Shown: one piece after another, positions 27,191-36,793 of the stretch
Layout of the letters: each line of letters begins with the position of its first letter
Position numbering within the stretch: the stretch's first letter is position 1
Assembly: GCA_963839685.1 (NCBI GenBank)
Contig: CAWIVS010000010.1
Coordinates: 186,001-250,000, forward strand
DNA from: CADEED01 sp963839685
Lineage (GTDB): Bacteria; Pseudomonadota; Gammaproteobacteria; Steroidobacterales; Steroidobacteraceae
DNA: 64,000 bases
Direction: 5' to 3'
The notes under the pieces: model-generated
What the model saw: only the letters and a program-made list of their open reading frames with translations
Databases searched by the model: none
What the model was told of the DNA's origin: nothing
Translations under genes and position numbers: made by a program

Positions 27191-27940
27191 CTAGGCGCGC
27201 AGCTCTTTTTGAGCCTCGTCGAGCCACTCCCGCTGAGCCCTTCGGTAGTGCGCAGGGGCGTATTTGGCCCGGTCCAGCAGCGCCTCCAGTGTCTCACCCG
27301 CGAGTTTCTGCTGCCCTGAGCGCTTCAACAGCTTCGCATAACGCACGCTGGCCTCCGCGCCGGGGTAGTAGCCGGCGAGCGCGGCGAATTCAGCCAGGGC
27401 CTTCTCGAGATTGCCTTCATCCTCGAGGGAACGCGCATACAGCAGGTGTCCGTCCGGCGACTTGAAGTCCGGATTCTTCGCGATGAGGTCGTCGAGCGTG
27501 CCACGCGCCCCTGCCGGGTTGTTGGCCGCGAACTGCGCGTGTGCGTAACCCAGCAACAGCTTGGGATCATTGGCGAAAACCCCTGTAAGACAATTCTGAT
27601 AGATAGTCACTGCCTCTTCGGCCCGGCCCAGCCGCACCAGCTCATCGGCGAACTGCTGGCGCGCTGCGACATTGCCGCTCACCATCACTTCGTTCTGCGC
27701 GCGGCGCAGATCACCTTCCGGGTCCAGTGTCTGCCGGATGCCGCGCATGGCACGCCGGCTGGTACGCGTGCCCAGCAGGTCGGGAAGGATTTCGACCGCC
27801 GCGTACAGCGCCGCGCCAATGAAAGGAGTCCAGAGCGTGAAGATCAGTACGTACACCCAGATGCGGTTGCGGCCGGTCTTGATGCAGTGGGCGATCATGC
27901 CCAACGAGCACAGCACCGAGACGACATAGGCTGGAATCAT
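27191..27940 (-). CDS. Membrane-anchored TPR protein
   Basis: 249 residues. The first 50 residues contain two hydrophobic segments (VVSVLCSLGMIAHC and VYVLIFTLWTPFIGAAL) that anchor it in the inner membrane. The remaining 190 are tetratricopeptide-like repeats (AVTIYQNCL, LLLGYAHAQF, KALAEFAALA). Such proteins are protein-protein scaffolds; partner unknown. It ends close to the small DNA-binding gene on the other strand and starts 15 bases past the TonB receptor stop on the same strand, so the two are probably co-transcribed. Confidence 0.75.
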   Translation of the reverse strand: MIPAYVVSVLCSLGMIAHCIKTGRNRIWVYVLIFTLWTPFIGAALYAAVEILPDLLGTRTSRRAMRGIRQTLDPEGDLRRAQNEVMVSGNVAARQQFADELVRLGRAEEAVTIYQNCLTGVFANDPKLLLGYAHAQFAANNPAGARGTLDDLIAKNPDFKSPDGHLLYARSLEDEGNLEKALAEFAALAGYYPGAEASVRYAKLLKRSGQQKLAGETLEALLDRAKYAPAHYRRAQREWLDEAQKELRA

Positions 27941-27955
27941 TCGCGGGCCTTCCGT

Positions 27956-30070
27956 TTATTGCGTCTTGTAGTCGAACGAGAGGAACAGCGCGCGGCCGCG
28001 CGCCGGGAAATAGCGGTAGTCGCCGAAGGCGAAATCGGCGCGATCCGCATAGGCGGTATCGAAGACATTGTCGATGCGCAGGCTGGCGCGCAGATCATCG
28101 CGCGGCGTCCAGCCGACACGCAGGTTGACCACCTCGTGGCCCGGGTAGGTGGCGGTATTTGCGGCGTCGAGAAAGTATTCACCCACGTAGAAAAGATCCA
28201 GCGCCGCGTCGAACTGCTCGTTGAAGCGTGCATCGAGACCCAGGTTGTGAACGTGGCGCGGCGCGGTGTCCACGTCATTGCCGTCGATGATGGTTTCGCC
28301 CCCATCGACGGCGCGCGAGAACGCATATTCGTGTCGTGCGTAAGTCCCCGCCAGGCGAAGTTTGAAGATCGAATTCAGAAGAACGTGCGCGTCGTACTCG
28401 AACCCGCGATGCGTCGTGGCACCGTTGCCCACGAAGAAGCCATTGGATTCGCGCAGGATGACATTGTCCTTCTCCATGACGAACAGCGCGGTATTCAGCG
28501 AGAAAGTTCCGGACTGGTATTTCCAGCCGGCCTCGAGAGACTCCAATTGTTCGCTGTCGAGATCGGCAGAGGATTGCAGGCGCTGCAGGCGGTATAACTC
28601 GGTCATCTCGGGCGGGCGAAATCCCGTCGAACCGCTCAGGTACAGCAGCGAGCGTTCACCGGGTTGCCAGGACAACGTGATGCGTGGCGCCACATTGTCG
28701 AAGGTGTCGACGCGATCCGCGGGCCGCGAATAGAGGCAGCCGCTGATCCCGGGGCATGGCGTCCCGAATTCGTCGGTGTTGCCATCGATCATGAGGTTGT
28801 CGTAGTCGTACCGCGTGCGGTCGACCCGCAATGCCGCGGCCAGCGACCAGCCTTCCGCGAAGCGCCAGTCGATCGCCAGCGTGCTGCCGATCGTGTTCGA
28901 GTCGACCACGTAGTCGTAATGCAGTCCCGCCGGTCGAATCGCATTGGCCGGCGGTGGGCCATCCGTGGCCGGTCCCGGCTGGTATTCAGAGAGTTCTGAA
29001 TCCGCGGTCTCGGCGTCCACCGTGATACGCGTGTTGAGGAGATTGGAGAAGAAATCCATGCCGAGCGTGCTACTCACCATGTAGCTGGTCTGCGCGTTGT
29101 GCTCGAAAGGTTTGCCGATCAGGAAGTGCTGGATGAAGTCCATGCGCGAGCGGCGATAGATTCCCGCGAGCTCGAAGCGGCAATCGCGCGAGAAGCAGTT
29201 GTCGCGTTGGTACTGCGCCGAGACTCGCGCGCTCGAAGCATCACGAAACGCCTCGGGATTGGGATTGGTCTTGGCGATTTCTTCGTCGCGGTAACTGTTG
29301 TAGCCCTGGATGAAGCCGGCGGTTTCCTGGTTCAGCTCGGTGCCGGCGGCGCGCAGGCGCAAAGTACCGCCACCGACCTCGCCATCCGCGAGCAGGTTCA
29401 GCTTCGCTTCGTCGACGCCGGAGGAATCGCGCCAGCCCGGAGCACTCGTGCCCAGGCCGTACGCGCCCACGCCCCAGTTCTCCATTTCGTGCGCGACGCC
29501 GAGCCGCAGGCGCACGAAGGAATCCGAGCCACCTTCGATTCCCGCGGAGTAGCCGGGCAGATCCGCAACCCGCGGGCTGAGCGTGTTGACGATGCCGTGC
29601 ACGGCGCTCGCGCCATACATGGCCGATCCAGGGCCGCGCAGCACCTCGATGGCGCCGGCCTGCTCGTAGTTGATCTCGAACATCTCGTTCAGGTTGCAGA
29701 AGCCAACCGGCCGAATGGGCAGATTGTCTTCGGCGATGAGGAATGCGCCACAGCCACCCGCGCCGGTCAGTACCGGAGAGCGGATGCCGCCCAGGCTCTC
29801 TGCGCCGCTGCCTCGCTGAATGTAGACGCCGGCGATCTCGTTCAAAGCCTCGGACTGATGTTTGGCGCTGAGTTCGGCGAGCCCTTCACCGTCGATCTTT
29901 GTCACGCTGGCCGGCGCAGACAGCGCATCACGCGCTTCGCGGGTCGCGGTGACGACGACCGTCGCTTCGGGCGACGTGACCGGAAGCGGCTTGGTAGCCT
30001 GCTGGGCGTCGTCGTCCGCGGCGTTTGCGCCGAGCGGCAGCATTGCTACCAGGATTAGAGATATGCGCAT
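27956..30070 (-). CDS. TonB-dependent outer-membrane receptor
   Basis: About 704 residues. A signal peptide is followed by the plug domain (VVVTATREARDALSAPASV and IEVLRGPGSAMYGASAVHG) and a C-terminal 22-strand barrel ending in an aromatic-rich strand (ALFLSFDYKTQ). Takes up a large substrate such as a siderophore, cobalamin or glycan with energy from TonB. ATG 30070 gives a clean signal peptide; a GTG 24 bases upstream is possible. Divergent from the patatin gene. The substrate is not indicated by neighbours. Confidence 0.9.
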   Translation of the reverse strand: MRISLILVAMLPLGANAADDDAQQATKPLPVTSPEATVVVTATREARDALSAPASVTKIDGEGLAELSAKHQSEALNEIAGVYIQRGSGAESLGGIRSPVLTGAGGCGAFLIAEDNLPIRPVGFCNLNEMFEINYEQAGAIEVLRGPGSAMYGASAVHGIVNTLSPRVADLPGYSAGIEGGSDSFVRLRLGVAHEMENWGVGAYGLGTSAPGWRDSSGVDEAKLNLLADGEVGGGTLRLRAAGTELNQETAGFIQGYNSYRDEEIAKTNPNPEAFRDASSARVSAQYQRDNCFSRDCRFELAGIYRRSRMDFIQHFLIGKPFEHNAQTSYMVSSTLGMDFFSNLLNTRITVDAETADSELSEYQPGPATDGPPPANAIRPAGLHYDYVVDSNTIGSTLAIDWRFAEGWSLAAALRVDRTRYDYDNLMIDGNTDEFGTPCPGISGCLYSRPADRVDTFDNVAPRITLSWQPGERSLLYLSGSTGFRPPEMTELYRLQRLQSSADLDSEQLESLEAGWKYQSGTFSLNTALFVMEKDNVILRESNGFFVGNGATTHRGFEYDAHVLLNSIFKLRLAGTYARHEYAFSRAVDGGETIIDGNDVDTAPRHVHNLGLDARFNEQFDAALDLFYVGEYFLDAANTATYPGHEVVNLRVGWTPRDDLRASLRIDNVFDTAYADRADFAFGDYRYFPARGRALFLSFDYKTQ

Positions 30071-30120
30071 GATTCTGTGGCCGATTATCGCCACGAACGT
30101 CTATCCTTACCACGGTGACG

Positions 30121-32376
30121 ATGAACAATAAAACGGGAAAAGCAGCATGGTTAGCGGCAATTTCCCTCGTGATGGCGGTAGGAGCACCAGCGCAGGAAGC
30201 CACGCCCCAGCCAGCCACCAGTCGTCCGCGCATTGGATTGGTGCTGTCGGGTGGCGGCGCCCGCGGTGCCGCCCACATCGGTGTCCTCAAGGTGCTCGAG
30301 GAGAACCGTGTACCCGTGGACGCGATCGCCGGGACCAGCATGGGAGCCGTTGTCGGTGGCTTGTACGCCTCCGGCCTGTCCCCCGCCGACATCGAACGCG
30401 TCATGACTTCGGTGGACTGGCAGGACGCATTTCGTGATCGCCCGGCACGCAAGGATCTGAACTTCCGCCGCAAACTCGAGGACCAGACCTACCTGGTCAG
30501 GTTTCCGCTGGGGTTGAAAGGCCGGCGCTTTCGTCTGCCGCGCGGTCTCGTGCAGGGCCAGAAGCTCACCCAGATCCTGCGCGGCCTGACCGTGCCGGTG
30601 GCGCAGATTCAGGACTTCGACGAACTGGCGATCCCGTTCCGCGCGATCGCCACCGATATCGTCACCGGCGATCGCGTGGTCATCGATCATGGCGACCTAA
30701 CTACGGCGATGCGCGCCAGCCTGTCGGCGCCCGGGGTGTTCAGCCCGGTGGATTTCGAAGGGCGCATGCTGGTCGACGGCGGGTTGACATCCAACCTGCC
30801 CATCGACGTGGCGCGCGAAATGGGCGTCGACGTGCTCATCGTGGTGGATTGCGGATTTCCGCTCCTCGAGCGCAACAAGCTCGAGTCGGTGGCGACGGTT
30901 TCCAACCAGATGCTGGCCATCCTGATTCGCCACAACACCACGGCGCAGCGCAAGTCGCTGACCGATCGCGACGTGGTCATCGATCCGGCGCTCGGGGACT
31001 TCTCGTCGCTCGACTTCACCGAACACGCCAGGGCGATGAAGATCGGCGAAGAGGCGGCGCGTGGCGCGGTCGAGCGTCTCGCCGCCCTCGGTGTCACGGA
31101 CCCGGAGTTCGCGCGTATCGTCGCGTCGCGCTCCGCGGTGCGTTCCAGCCCGCCGAAAATCGACTTCCTGCGGGTCGAGCCCGGTTCCGAGCGTTATTCG
31201 GGCGCAATCCAGGCGCTGTTCGGCGACCAGGTCGGCGAGGTGGCCGACCCCAAGGTGCTCGGCAAACGCGTCAACGACCTGTATGGCCAGGGCAATCTCG
31301 AAATATTCGATTACAAGCTGGTGCCGGACCTGGCATCACCGGGCCCGCCGCCTTCCTATGGCCTGGCGTTGACCACGCGGCGCAATTCCTGGGGACCCAA
31401 CTACCTGCGCTTCGGACTGCAGTTGCAGAACGACTTCGAGGGAAATTCGTCGTTCAACGCCGCGGTGCGCGGCACGCTGGCGGAGATCACCCGGTACGGC
31501 GGCGAATGGGTGTGGGACCTGCAGATCGGCGAAACCCCGCTCGCGTTCACCGAGGTCTACCTGCCATTCGGCTACCGCTCGCCCTGGTTCGTGGCGCCGC
31601 ACGCCGGTTTCTCGATCCGCACACTGCCACTCGCGGACGAAGACGCCAACATCCTGGCCGAATTTCGCGTTCGTACCTTCGACTTCGGCGTCGATCTGGG
31701 TCGGGAGCTCGGAAACTATGGCGAGGTGCGTGTTGGTTGGGGCCGCAATTCCGGTGAGTCACGGGTGCGTATCGGTGATCCCACGCTGGTCGAGCAGGAA
31801 TTCGATTCGCGCACCTTGTTCGCCGAGTTTCGTTACGACAGCGTCGATAACGTGAACTTCCCGCGGCACGGTTCAACCTTCCAGCTCGGTTGGCAGGCCG
31901 AGCGCGAAGGCAAGGGCGCAATGGCCGACGGGGATGCCGACCTCGTGACATACGACCAGCTCTACGCGCATTCCTGGGGACGAAACACCGGTGTGATCTG
32001 GGCGAGCGCCGGACTGCGTACCGACAACGACATCGATCTCGTGCGCTCGTTCTTCTCGCTCGGTGGATTCTTCAACATGTCGGGCGTTACGCCCGAAACG
32101 CTGGTCGGTCCTAACTACGCTCTGCTGCGGGGTATCTATTACCGGCAGATCGGCAGGGGCGCCGGCCGGTTCCTCGACGTGCCGGTGTACATTGGCGCCT
32201 CGATCGAGCAGGGCAATGTGTGGGGCGACCGGAGTGATATTTCCTTCAACACGGCACGGACCAACGGCAGCGTGTTCGTCGGCCTGGACACCATCCTGGG
32301 CCCGGTCTACTTCGCCACCGGTTTCGACGAGGGGGGCAACTCCGCGTACTACCTCTTTCTCGGCCGGACTTTTTGA
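30121..32376 (+). CDS. Patatin-like phospholipase with outer-membrane barrel (PlpD, type Vd secretion)
   Basis: About 751 residues. Signal peptide, then a patatin domain: oxyanion motif GGGARGAAHIG, nucleophile in GTSMG and Asp in VDGGLTSNLP. A POTRA-like linker follows and a 16-strand Omp85/BamA-type barrel (GEWVWDLQIG, ending YYLFLGRTF). This is the PlpD architecture in which the lipase is secreted through its own barrel. A GTG at 30115 is an alternative start. Divergent from the TonB receptor with about 50 bases between them. Confidence 0.87.
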   Translation: MNNKTGKAAWLAAISLVMAVGAPAQEATPQPATSRPRIGLVLSGGGARGAAHIGVLKVLEENRVPVDAIAGTSMGAVVGGLYASGLSPADIERVMTSVDWQDAFRDRPARKDLNFRRKLEDQTYLVRFPLGLKGRRFRLPRGLVQGQKLTQILRGLTVPVAQIQDFDELAIPFRAIATDIVTGDRVVIDHGDLTTAMRASLSAPGVFSPVDFEGRMLVDGGLTSNLPIDVAREMGVDVLIVVDCGFPLLERNKLESVATVSNQMLAILIRHNTTAQRKSLTDRDVVIDPALGDFSSLDFTEHARAMKIGEEAARGAVERLAALGVTDPEFARIVASRSAVRSSPPKIDFLRVEPGSERYSGAIQALFGDQVGEVADPKVLGKRVNDLYGQGNLEIFDYKLVPDLASPGPPPSYGLALTTRRNSWGPNYLRFGLQLQNDFEGNSSFNAAVRGTLAEITRYGGEWVWDLQIGETPLAFTEVYLPFGYRSPWFVAPHAGFSIRTLPLADEDANILAEFRVRTFDFGVDLGRELGNYGEVRVGWGRNSGESRVRIGDPTLVEQEFDSRTLFAEFRYDSVDNVNFPRHGSTFQLGWQAEREGKGAMADGDADLVTYDQLYAHSWGRNTGVIWASAGLRTDNDIDLVRSFFSLGGFFNMSGVTPETLVGPNYALLRGIYYRQIGRGAGRFLDVPVYIGASIEQGNVWGDRSDISFNTARTNGSVFVGLDTILGPVYFATGFDEGGNSAYYLFLGRTF

Positions 32377-32395
32377 GGGCTGACGCCCACATCGG

Positions 32396-32419
32396 AAAAC
32401 GCCGCCGGGGCGGCGGCGT
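32396..32419 (-). terminator. Rho-independent terminator
   Basis: On the minus strand ACGCCGCC, a 5-base loop and GGCGGCGT form an 8-bp stem followed by TTTT, past the stop of the small gene at 32451. It may also serve the convergent patatin transcript. Confidence 0.75.
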
Positions 32420-32450
32420 ACGTGTATTGAAAGAGAAGAAGGTTGCGGCT

Positions 32451-32717
32451 CTAGAGCCCGCGGCTCTCGTGCAGCTTCTCGACCTTGTCGAACTTCAGCG
32501 CGGGCTTGTCACCGGAGCGTGAATATTCGTGTTTGCGCGCCATTTCGATGAGCGCGGCATCCCGCTCGGCGGCCGAGCCGAACCAGTGAGTCTTGTTCCA
32601 GTCCGCGCCGAGCAGTTTTCTGAATGGGTCGCTGGGCTTGAGCGTGATGCGCACACCGTAGGGACGCTGGATGGCCGCATCAGGATTGCGCAGATTGTGT
32701 GGATGGACGATTGCCAT
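32451..32717 (-). CDS. Small conserved hypothetical protein
   Basis: 88-residue soluble protein beginning MAIVHPHNLRNPD with segments GVRITLKPSDPFRKLLG and HEYSRSGDKPALKFDKVEKL. I do not recognise a domain. A longer frame upstream to 32960 exists but its extra residues overlap the divergent acetyltransferase gene and lack protein-like character. A terminator follows the stop, supporting real expression. Confidence 0.55.
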   Translation of the reverse strand: MAIVHPHNLRNPDAAIQRPYGVRITLKPSDPFRKLLGADWNKTHWFGSAAERDAALIEMARKHEYSRSGDKPALKFDKVEKLHESRGL

Positions 32718-32842
32718 GGCGGCGTAAGGGTACGAATGCCGATGGATCCGCGCAAGGTGCAATTCGGCACGTTTGGTAAAGATCGTTGCTTCGGGGATCG
32801 CGCGGCCAATACCATGCGCCAACAGAATCTCGAAGTGAAGAA

Positions 32843-33313
32843 ATGACGAAAAAAAGAGCGTCTCCGACAGTTCGCCCGGTGAAGCCGGATGATTACGACG
32901 CATGGAAGCCGCTCTGGGACGAATACAACGCGTTCTACGAGCGTACCGGCCCGACGGCATTGCCCGACGAGGTGACGCACACTACCTGGCGCCGGTTTTT
33001 CGACGCCAGCGAACCGGTCCACTGCATCGTCGCGGAACGTGATGGCAGGATGCTCGGCATCTGCCACTACCTTTTTCATCGCAGCACTTCGCGCATCGAG
33101 CCGGTCTGCTATCTCAACGACCTGTTCACCGCGCCCGATGAACGCGGCCATGGCATCGGCCGCGCGCTCATCCTGGCGGTGTACCAGCTCGCGCGGGAGC
33201 AGGGCTGCAAGCGCGTCTATTGGCTGACCCATACCTCCAACACGCCGGGCCGCACGCTCTACGACAAGGTGGCCAGGAACTTCGGATTCATCCAGTACGC
33301 CCAGGACGTGTGA
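32843..33313 (+). CDS. GNAT family N-acetyltransferase
   Basis: 156-residue acetyl-CoA-dependent acetyltransferase. The acetyl-CoA loop DERGHGIGRALI and the following helix with YWLTHTSNTPGRTLYDKVARNFGF are typical GNAT motifs. The substrate could be a small amine or antibiotic-like molecule; not determinable. Its stop overlaps the start of the next small gene by one base (TGATG), implying translational coupling. Confidence 0.85.
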   Translation: MTKKRASPTVRPVKPDDYDAWKPLWDEYNAFYERTGPTALPDEVTHTTWRRFFDASEPVHCIVAERDGRMLGICHYLFHRSTSRIEPVCYLNDLFTAPDERGHGIGRALILAVYQLAREQGCKRVYWLTHTSNTPGRTLYDKVARNFGFIQYAQDV

Positions 33314-33594
33314 TGCGACACCGCAAGGTCTGCAGTCAGGGCCACGTCTTCTACAAGACGCCGGGCTGCAACAGTTGCCCGAAATGTGAGGCCGCCCGCC
33401 GGCCCGCCGATGGATTCATGGCTGCACTCGCGGCACCGGCGCGACGCGCGCTCGAGAACGCCGGCCTCACGACGCTGGGACGGCTGTCCAGACGGACGCA
33501 GGCCCAGGTGCGCGAGTTGCACGGCATGGGGCCCAATGCCATCGACAAGCTGCGCGCCTCGCTGGCGAAAGAAGGCCTGGCATTCAAAGCCTGA
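33313..33594 (+). CDS. Zinc-ribbon plus RNA polymerase alpha-CTD-like small protein
   Basis: 93 residues. The N-terminus carries a Cys/His cluster (C-x2-GH then C-x2-CPKC) that looks like a zinc ribbon. The C-terminal 60 residues resemble the helix-hairpin-helix of the RNA polymerase alpha C-terminal domain: APARRALENAGLTTLGRLSR followed by ELHGMGPNAIDKLRASL. Coupled to the GNAT gene. The domain suggests a DNA or protein contact role in transcription; no function is known for this short form. Confidence 0.7.
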   Translation: MRHRKVCSQGHVFYKTPGCNSCPKCEAARRPADGFMAALAAPARRALENAGLTTLGRLSRRTQAQVRELHGMGPNAIDKLRASLAKEGLAFKA

Positions 33595-33603
33595 GGTGAC
33601 GCC

Positions 33604-34017
33604 ATGGCGGAAAACAAGACCCGTCCCACCAGGGTCAGTGTCGCCGACTTCCTGAAGCGCAAGGCCAGTGGCCAGCAACTCGCGGACAGCCGCGAGCTGG
33701 TGAAAATATTCCGCGAGGTCACCGGCGCGCCGCCGAAGATGTGGGGTCCGAGCATCGTCGGCTTCGGCTCGTATCACTATGTATATGAGAGCGGGCGGGA
33801 AGGGGATGCCCCGCTGCTGGGGTTCTCGCCGCGCACACCGGACCTGGTGATCTACCTGGCATCTGGTCTCGTCGACGAGGCATTGAAGAAGAAATTGGGC
33901 AAACACAGGGCCGGCGCTGGCTGCCTGTATGTCAGGAAGCTCGACGACATCGACCGGGGCGTGCTCACGAAGCTCGCGGCGAAGTCGGTGGACGCGCTGC
34001 GCAAACGCCACCCGTGA
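33604..34017 (+). CDS. DUF1801 domain-containing protein
   Basis: 137-residue protein with the DUF1801/YdhG-like fold: KMWGPSIVGFGSYHYVYESG and the C-terminal KLDDIDRGVLTKLAAKSVDALR. Function unknown; the family is a small all-cytoplasmic fold. Starts 9 bases after the previous gene's stop and is likely co-transcribed with the acetyltransferase. Confidence 0.8.
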   Translation: MAENKTRPTRVSVADFLKRKASGQQLADSRELVKIFREVTGAPPKMWGPSIVGFGSYHYVYESGREGDAPLLGFSPRTPDLVIYLASGLVDEALKKKLGKHRAGAGCLYVRKLDDIDRGVLTKLAAKSVDALRKRHP

Positions 34018-34064
34018 CTTGAGCCGCCTGGCCTGTGAGACAGGTCTCGCCTTCTACGAGCCAA

Positions 34065-34086
34065 GTGTATTATAGTCTTGATACAC
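34065..34086. promoter_or_regulatory. Inverted repeat GTGTAT-N10-ATACAC, candidate GntR operator
   Basis: GTGTAT at 34065-34070 and ATACAC at 34081-34086 are perfect complements 19 bases upstream of the GntR start. The 10-base spacer contains TATAGT, a fair -10 box. YtrA-type GntR repressors usually bind such sites at their own promoter. Confidence 0.6.
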
Positions 34087-34104
34087 AGATTCACTGGCGC
34101 GGGC

Positions 34105-34485
34105 ATGTTCGTCCTGAAACCTCAATCCGGCGTGCCGATCTACCGGCAGATTCTCGACCAGGTGCGACGCATGGTCGCCAGCGGCCAACTCGCGCCTGGC
34201 GCCGAGTTGCCCTCGGTGCGTGACCTCGCCGTCAGGCACGCCGTGAACCCGATGACGATTTCGAAGGCCTACAGCCTGCTGGAAGCCGAAGGCTTGCTCG
34301 AGCGCAATCGCGGCAGGCCCATGACGGTCGCCAGCCAGACACGCAGCGCCTCGCAGCTGCCGAAGCGGCTGCAACAGATCCAGCCGCTGGTAGAACAGAC
34401 CGTGCTGGCGGCCAAACAACTCGAATTGAGCGAGACGGAGCTGGTGAAGAGCGTCCGACAGAATTGGGAGAACAGTGATGAGTGA
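34105..34485 (+). CDS. GntR family transcriptional regulator (YtrA subfamily)
   Basis: 126-residue repressor with an N-terminal winged helix (GVPIYRQILDQVRRMVASG, then LPSVRDLAVRHAVNPMTISKAY) and a short C-terminal dimerisation tail typical of YtrA. It precedes and overlaps an ABC transporter it most likely controls. ATG 34105 preferred over an upstream TTG. A candidate operator lies just upstream. Confidence 0.88.
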   Translation: MFVLKPQSGVPIYRQILDQVRRMVASGQLAPGAELPSVRDLAVRHAVNPMTISKAYSLLEAEGLLERNRGRPMTVASQTRSASQLPKRLQQIQPLVEQTVLAAKQLELSETELVKSVRQNWENSDE

Positions 34486-35358
34486 AACGGCTGTACAGGC
34501 GTCACACCTCAGCAAGAGCTTCGGTGCGAGGCAGGTGATCAACGACCTGTCCTTCGAGGTATTGCGCGGCGACGTGATCGGCGTGTTGGGCAAGAACGGC
34601 GCCGGCAAGACCACGTTGCTCGAGCTCATGCTCGGATTCACACCGCCAACGGGGGGCGCCGTTTCGGTGTTTGGTCATTCCAGCGGCGAATTGCCAGGGG
34701 GCGTGAAGTCGCGAGTCGGATTCGTGCCGCAGCAGGACGAATTGCTGGATCAGCTCAGCGTCGCCGATCAGTTGCGAGTCATTGCCTCGTTCTACGAAGC
34801 GTGGGATTCGGATCTGATCGGACGCTTGTGTGCGGAGTGGAGCCTCGAACCGAAAGCGCGCATCAAGAGCATGTCGGTCGGCGAGCGGCAGAAACTGTCG
34901 ATACTCCTGGCCTTTGGCCATCGCCCGGATCTGCTGATTCTCGATGAGCCCGTCGCCAGTCTCGATCCGATGGCGCGCCGGCAATTCCTCGAGCAGCTGG
35001 TCGATGTGTCTGCGGACGGACAACGCGCCATCATCTTTTCGTCGCACATCGTTTCGGACATCGAGCGCCTGGCGAATCGCATCTGGATCCTCAAGGACGG
35101 CAGACTCGATTGGCATGGCGACCTGGATTCGCTCAAGGAATCCATCGTACGGCTGCACATCCGTGGCGCCGAAGATGTGCTTGCCGGGCTTTCGGTGCCG
35201 GGGGCGCTGTCGCAGCGTCGTCGAGGGAACGATTCGCGACGGTGGTGGTCCGCGACTGGACTCCGGCGCTGCAGCTTTCACTCGAGAAGACCGCAGCCGT
35301 CGAGATCGAGGTGGAATCGCTCGGTCTCGAGGAGATTTTCCTGGAGCTGCATCGATGA
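34475..35358 (+). pseudogene. ABC transporter ATP-binding protein, frameshifted
   Basis: Export-type ATPase. Walker A GKNGAGKTT, Q-loop PQQDELLD, signature MSVGERQKLS, Walker B LLILDEPVASLD and the switch His in SSHIVSD. The first about 245 residues are intact. Near 35200-35240 the frame changes; the true C-terminus (VVVRDWTPALQLSLEKTAA to LEELHR-like end at 35358) is in another frame. Two extra Gs (in the GGGGG at about 35200 and near 35240) would give SVVEGTIRDVVVRDWTPALQ; alternatively one base is missing. Overlaps the GntR gene by 11 bases and the permease by ATGA. Confidence 0.85.
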
Positions 35359-36696
35359 AGGCGGTCGCACGGCTGGTGTACTCCTACTTCATGGGCACGC
35401 CGATGACGCGTGCCTTGACGTTGGGCGGACTGGGGCTGTGCGTATTCTCGTTGTATGTACTGACCAGCTGGCCGCAATCCGAACACATGCTCGCCTTTGC
35501 CGCGGCGGGGCAGATCTGCATTGTTCCTGGGCAGCGCCATGATGCCGTTGATGCTCGGCCGCATGGCGCAGAGCAAGGCCATGACCCTGCTGCCGCACGG
35601 CCGCCTGAAGCTACTGGCGAGCGCGCTGATCACGGTGGCGATCGTCGCCGCGCCGGCGGGGCTGCTCACGCCGTTCGCATATGTGGCAGGCGTGAGCGGC
35701 AAGATTTCGGACCTGTCGAAGTACCCGCAGCTCCTCGACTACACCATCAACCTGGTGCTCGTTACCTACACCTCCTTCTGCATCATCGCCGGGTGGCTCT
35801 ACGTGGTCATGTGGTTCCTCAGCAGCCAGCGCAACCTGGCGGGCCTGGCCAAGGGACTGCTGGTCGTCGTGTTCCTGTTGTTCGTGCCCACTCGAGAGAT
35901 CGATGAGTTGAGCGCAACGACTGCATGGAATGTTCAGCAACTGGTTGTCGCCTGGGCCATCTTTGGCGCAGGTTTTCTGTTTTGGCCGCGGCTCAAGAAA
36001 ACAATCGCGCACTGGCGACTGCCGAACCTCATGAGTTCCATTGCGATGCCAGGCCAGCGTACTTCCGGTCGGGAAATCGACCTGATCCTCGGCACGGGCA
36101 ATCCCTGGTTGCTGATCGCCGCACTGACAGTGCCCCTGGTCATCGCGACTCGGATTGGAACTGGTGCGCCTGCCATCTGGCTTTTCTTCCTGACAATCTT
36201 CAGCACCGTAACCGGCGCGATCGCGGGACAGGCTGCGGAACGCAGTCGCGCGCTATGGTTACGCCGCGGTTGGTCTCGCGCCGATATCTTCCTGGAGGTC
36301 GAACGATCCTTCTGGCGCCACAACTTCGTGGTCCTCGGCGTGTTATTGGCGCTCATGGTGCTGATCGGCAGTTACGCCGGCCTTTCGTTCAGCCTGTTGG
36401 CAGCAGGTCTGCCCTTGTTGATTCTCGGGACGGCCCTGAGCACCTACCTGGGCTTCATGATTACGCGGGGCTTGCGCTGGGTCGAAGCCGCGCTTGGTAT
36501 CGCGATCATGTTGGGCCTGATGACCATACCCATCTTGCTAGAGCCCGGAAACGCCAACCTGGCTGCCGTCTGTGTGGTTCAAGGTTGCCTGGCGTTCCTT
36601 GTCTTCATCCTGCGCTCCATCGCGCGACGCCGCTGGGCGCAGATCGACTGGACGCAGTGCCGCCCGGCCAGGTTGCTTTCCGCAAGGCAAGCCTGA
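35355..36696 (+). pseudogene. ABC transporter permease, frameshifted
   Basis: Multi-spanning inner-membrane subunit of the GntR-associated ABC transporter. The first 50 residues (MKAVARLVYSYFMGTPMTRA...) are in one frame. After GGGG at about 35505-35510 the rest, with ten or so membrane segments, is in the next. Deleting one G gives AAAGRSALFLGSAMMPLM and a 446-residue protein. No cargo is apparent; YtrA-linked transporters in other bacteria respond to cell-envelope stress, but whether this one does is unknown. Confidence 0.8.
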
Positions 36697-36793
36697 CACG
36701 AGACTGGCGGCCAGCTGACGTAGTACTGTCAGGGCCGTGAGCGGCCTCGCGCCCGATGCTCTCCGGACCCACACTCAACCGGAGGCCGCCCCC

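Noticed and set aside
27446..28597. 383-codon plus-strand frame
   Set aside because: Antisense to the TPR and TonB receptor genes; no recognisable motif.
29099..30058. 319-codon plus-strand frame
   Set aside because: Antisense of the TonB receptor; composition follows the codon pattern of the other strand.
34037..34048. GAGAC-AG-GTCTC inverted repeat near the GntR gene
   Set aside because: Short and just after the preceding stop; may be chance and is weaker than the GTGTAT/ATACAC site.
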